The position numbers and the translations under genes were made by a program. From Prochlorococcus marinus bv. HNLC1 (GTDB lineage: Bacteria > Cyanobacteriota > Cyanobacteriia > PCC-6307 > Cyanobiaceae), in the NCBI GenBank assembly GCA_000218705.1, contig GL947594.1, forward strand, positions 1,039,283-1,098,055: a stretch of 58,773 nucleotides of DNA. Direction: 5' to 3'. The notes beneath the pieces are model-generated. The model worked only from the letters and a program-made list of their open reading frames with translations, did no database searches and was not told the origin of the DNA. Every line of letters starts with the position of its first letter. Position 1 is the first letter of the stretch. This document shows, one piece after another, positions 57,411 to 58,773 of the stretch.

Positions 57411-57486
57411 CATTAAAAAACACCCTAAATTTTTCAATCAGAGTGTTTAGTCATCAGAAATTAGTGTGTGAGGAGTTTTCTGATGT
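57411..57486 (-). ncRNA. Yfr10/Yfr1-motif small RNA, copy A
   Basis: The minus strand shows a perfect 9-bp hairpin, CATCAGAAA (57477-57485) with TTTCTGATG (57452-57460), whose 16-nt loop holds ACTCCTCACACAC. This is the ACUCCUCACAC motif known from Yfr1 and shared by Yfr10. It is followed by an intrinsic terminator: AACACTCT (57440-57447) with AGGGTGTT (57419-57426) plus T6. Yfr1 itself has the motif between stems rather than in a loop, so Yfr10 is the better match. Confidence 0.65.
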
Positions 57487-57592
57487 TATTAATCTAATCA
57501 TTAAAGTATCAAATTAGTGAATGACTAATTACTAATTAATCTAGACAAACCTTTATTCAGACTTATTGAGGTGGATCAGTCGCATAAGTAGA

Positions 57593-57787
57593 TCAAACAT
57601 ATCCATTACTTATAGTTGGAAGTTCTTTGTCGCAATACATAATGCAGGGATCTGATTTGAACATTTTCCTGTAGTCATCATGCAATCTTTCAGTCGCAGA
57701 TTTTTCTTTTGACTTCATTGAATGTCTGATGTAATCCATCTCATTGAATTTTCTATTGAGAATGGTAAATGGAGTTTTAAGTTTCAT
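57593..57787 (-). CDS. Small protein of the MKL-FTIL-YCD pair, copy B
   Basis: A 64-residue ORF from ATG 57787-57785, with AAGGAG five bases upstream; an upstream in-frame start would lie 5' of this strong site and is not favoured. It begins MKLKTPFTILNRKFNEMDYI, has a basic/acidic middle (MKSKEKSATERLHDDYRK) and CIMYCD (about 48-53) near the end, followed by KELPTISNGYV. It is a paralogue of the 54-residue ORF at 56946. Function unknown. Confidence 0.7.
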   Translation of the reverse strand: MKLKTPFTILNRKFNEMDYIRHSMKSKEKSATERLHDDYRKMFKSDPCIMYCDKELPTISNGYV

Positions 57788-57894
57788 AAGATCTCCTTGA
57801 TCTCTATTTATATTTTCACCCAATTTTCTTCAAATTAAAATGGTGGTTTTTGCTCAAGTAATAATGCTTTGTGGTATCTCAGTACTATATTTCT

Positions 57895-58006
57895 CTAATT
57901 GATAGGAGTATAAAGAATACAGGAGTCACAGGAACTTCAAAGCACCACTCATTTAGGAAAAGAAGTTCAAGACTCGAAAGGGGCAAACACATGCCCCTTT
58001 ATTTTT
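57895..58006 (+). ncRNA. Candidate small RNA on the plus strand
   Basis: A TATATT -10 (near 57883-57888) precedes a stretch with a GAACTTC (57932-57938)/GAAGTTC (57962-57968) hairpin, ending in a strong intrinsic terminator: AAGGGGCA (57978-57985) with TGCCCCTT (57992-57999), then TATTTTT. No ORF fits between promoter and terminator. It lies between the copy B small ORF and the copy B Yfr2-like RNA, on the opposite strand, and has no counterpart in copy A. Confidence 0.45.
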
Positions 58007-58072
58007 GTCATTTAAAACCAATGTATGTCCCTAAAAGTATCGCTATGAACATTTCAAAATAATGCTTTCATA

Positions 58073-58168
58073 AAAAAAAGACCCCTATCACCTAGAGGTC
58101 TTCTTTTGGTTTTACTGAATCAAGTGTTTCCTTGTTTCCACTGTTTCAATAAAACCTCTCCTACACAC
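58073..58168 (-). ncRNA. Yfr2-family small RNA, copy B
   Basis: On the minus strand a TATAAG/TAATAT -10 is followed by GTGTGTAGGAG, a 12-bp stem (58145-58156 with 58109-58120) and a loop with GGAAACA twice in tandem (58125-58139). The terminator is GACCTCTAGGTGATAGGGGTC (58080-58100) followed by a T8 run. The doubled GGAAACA is the Yfr2-family hallmark. Confidence 0.78.
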
Positions 58169-58253
58169 AAACTTATATTACAGGATTTTTTTTTTTAGGC
58201 AATATTAGGAGTGAGGTAATTAAATTGGCACATATTAGTAACACTTAAAAAAT

Positions 58254-58334
58254 TTAAGTCATTAAAAAACACCCTAATCTTTTGAATCGGGGCGTTTAGT
58301 GATCAGAAATTAGTGTGTGAGGAGTTTTCTGATG
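58254..58334 (-). ncRNA. Yfr10/Yfr1-motif small RNA, copy B
   Basis: An 8-bp hairpin, ATCAGAAA (58326-58333) with TTTCTGAT (58302-58309), encloses the same 16-nt loop with ACTCCTCACACAC as copy A. The terminator stem is AACGCCC (58288-58295 region) with GGGTGTT, then T6. Bases differ from copy A but pairing is kept. Upstream promoter sequence (AATACTTT, TTAGATTA) is also conserved between copies. Confidence 0.65.
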
Positions 58335-58429
58335 TATCTAATCTAAACCTAAAAGTATTAAATTACTGCAGTATTAATTACTAATTAATCTTTGTATGAT
58401 TTTTTTAGGTATATGAGATCATTTGAATT

Positions 58430-58773
58430 ATGAAAATAAATTTCTATAAAAGTCTTTTACCTTATCTACCTTGGTTAACTTTTATATTTGGGTTATTTCA
58501 CTTCTTAGATGATTTAAGTAGGCAAAGTGGATTTGGTCAACTTTGGAATGTTGGTTTATTCTTAGCACTCTTATCTCAACAATATTGTCAAAGAAAAGGA
58601 GCACTTAAATTTCATTTATTATTGAGTAATTACAATCTCAATTCAGATATTTCTACTATATTTGGATATTTTTTAGGGTTTTTATTATGGGGTGCAAGTT
58701 CCCAATACCTCTTTGTAGATATCCTGGTTAAATATAGAGATTTGATTCCATCATTTATAGAACCATTTCTATA
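58430..58773 (+). CDS. Membrane protein of unknown function, N-terminal part (runs off the window)
   Basis: ATG 58430 opens a frame that stays open to the window end (114 residues). It starts MKINFYKSLLPYLPWLTFIF and has three or four hydrophobic segments (about 12-27, 38-50, 74-92). Residues 52-66 are polar (QQYCQRKGALKF). No family recognised. Confidence 0.6.
   Translation, partial: MKINFYKSLLPYLPWLTFIFGLFHFLDDLSRQSGFGQLWNVGLFLALLSQQYCQRKGALKFHLLLSNYNLNSDISTIFGYFLGFLLWGASSQYLFVDILVKYRDLIPSFIEPFL

Larger units (their letters stand above)
56946..58391. repeat. Tandem duplicated cassette (small ORF + Yfr2-like + Yfr10-like)
   Basis: Copy A spans about 56946-57541 and copy B about 57593-58391. 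Each has, on the minus strand in transcription order, Yfr10-like RNA, Yfr2-like RNA and the MKL-type small ORF. Shared blocks include CCTAAAAGTATCG with AAAAGACCCCTATCA (57184-57243 and 58029-58089), the two sRNAs, and ATTACTAATTAATCT beyond the Yfr10 promoters (57525-57541, 58376-58391). Copy B carries an extra plus-strand element (57.82-58.01 kb). Confidence 0.75.

Noticed and set aside
57871..58062. 63-codon plus-strand ORF in the duplicated region
   Set aside because: It reads straight through a strong intrinsic terminator (57978-57999) and into the Yfr2-like locus; no RBS.
56653..58391. Integrated element with att sites at tRNA-Asn
   Set aside because: No second copy of the tRNA 3' end was found in the window and no integrase is present, so only tRNA proximity remains.
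1..58773. CRISPR arrays, insertion sequences, transposase or integrase genes, prophage
   Set aside because: No regularly spaced repeats, terminal inverted repeats or recombinase motifs were seen; the only repeats are the sRNA cassette.

Overview
The window looks like a chromosomal segment of a high-light-adapted Prochlorococcus. The DNA is very AT-rich and genes are tightly packed, often overlapping by a few bases. It carries cyanobacterial photosynthesis genes (psbX, a probable petL, ndhO, a CRR7-like protein, zds, ycf66, a ycf33-like DUF751 gene), two high-light-inducible (hli) genes and small RNAs of the picocyanobacterial Yfr2 and Yfr10 type. Most genes are core housekeeping genes. The accessory-looking part is the last 2.2 kb, downstream of tRNA-Asn.

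Layout. 1-2.4 kb: start of a glycosyltransferase gene, tRNA-Leu, a structured non-coding stretch containing a tRNA-Leu-like fragment, then accC. 2.4-7.6 kb: YggT, PsbX, Ycf66, then a leftward group def / HIT / hypothetical / fused ABC transporter / hli. 7.6-14.3 kb: a broken S9 peptidase and the leftward sufB-sufC-sufD-sufS Fe-S assembly operon. 14.4-21.8 kb: a DUF4912 protein, pgm, rarA-type ATPase, Sfp-type PPTase, bcp, coaX, cysH. 21.9-27.1 kb: type II NADH dehydrogenase and an ion-transport block (SLC13 carrier, KtrB, KtrA). 27.1-33.7 kb: RHH regulator, small proteins including a Nif11-like peptide and a twin-CX3C mini-protein, ABC-F ATPase, HtrA protease, DUF2973, hli, YihY. 33.8-41 kb: inositol-monophosphatase-like gene, TolC-like gene, DUF512 radical-SAM gene, DUF3120, nadB, VKOR-thioredoxin fusion. 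41-56.6 kb: petL, RibD-type reductase, PTPS, aroK, GST, rbfA, hemD, zds, HesB, LpxB-like gene, ndhO, dnaJ-like, cysK, CbiO-like ATPase.

56.6-58.8 kb is the most unusual part. After tRNA-Asn there is a tandemly duplicated cassette. Each copy, on the minus strand, holds a Yfr10-like sRNA (loop ACTCCTCACACAC), a Yfr2-like sRNA (GGAAACA motif, 5' end GTGTGTAGGAG) and a small ORF beginning MKL and carrying a C-terminal YCD. The two sRNA motifs are almost perfectly complementary, so each cassette encodes an sRNA and its likely base-pairing partner.

A second window-wide feature is damage to reading frames. About 14 single-base indels and one in-frame TAG interrupt 13 genes, several of them essential (sufB, sufS, coaX). 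Most lie in short homopolymers and every repaired length matches a normal protein. This argues that most are sequence or assembly errors rather than true gene decay, and it should be settled before any of these genes is called a pseudogene.
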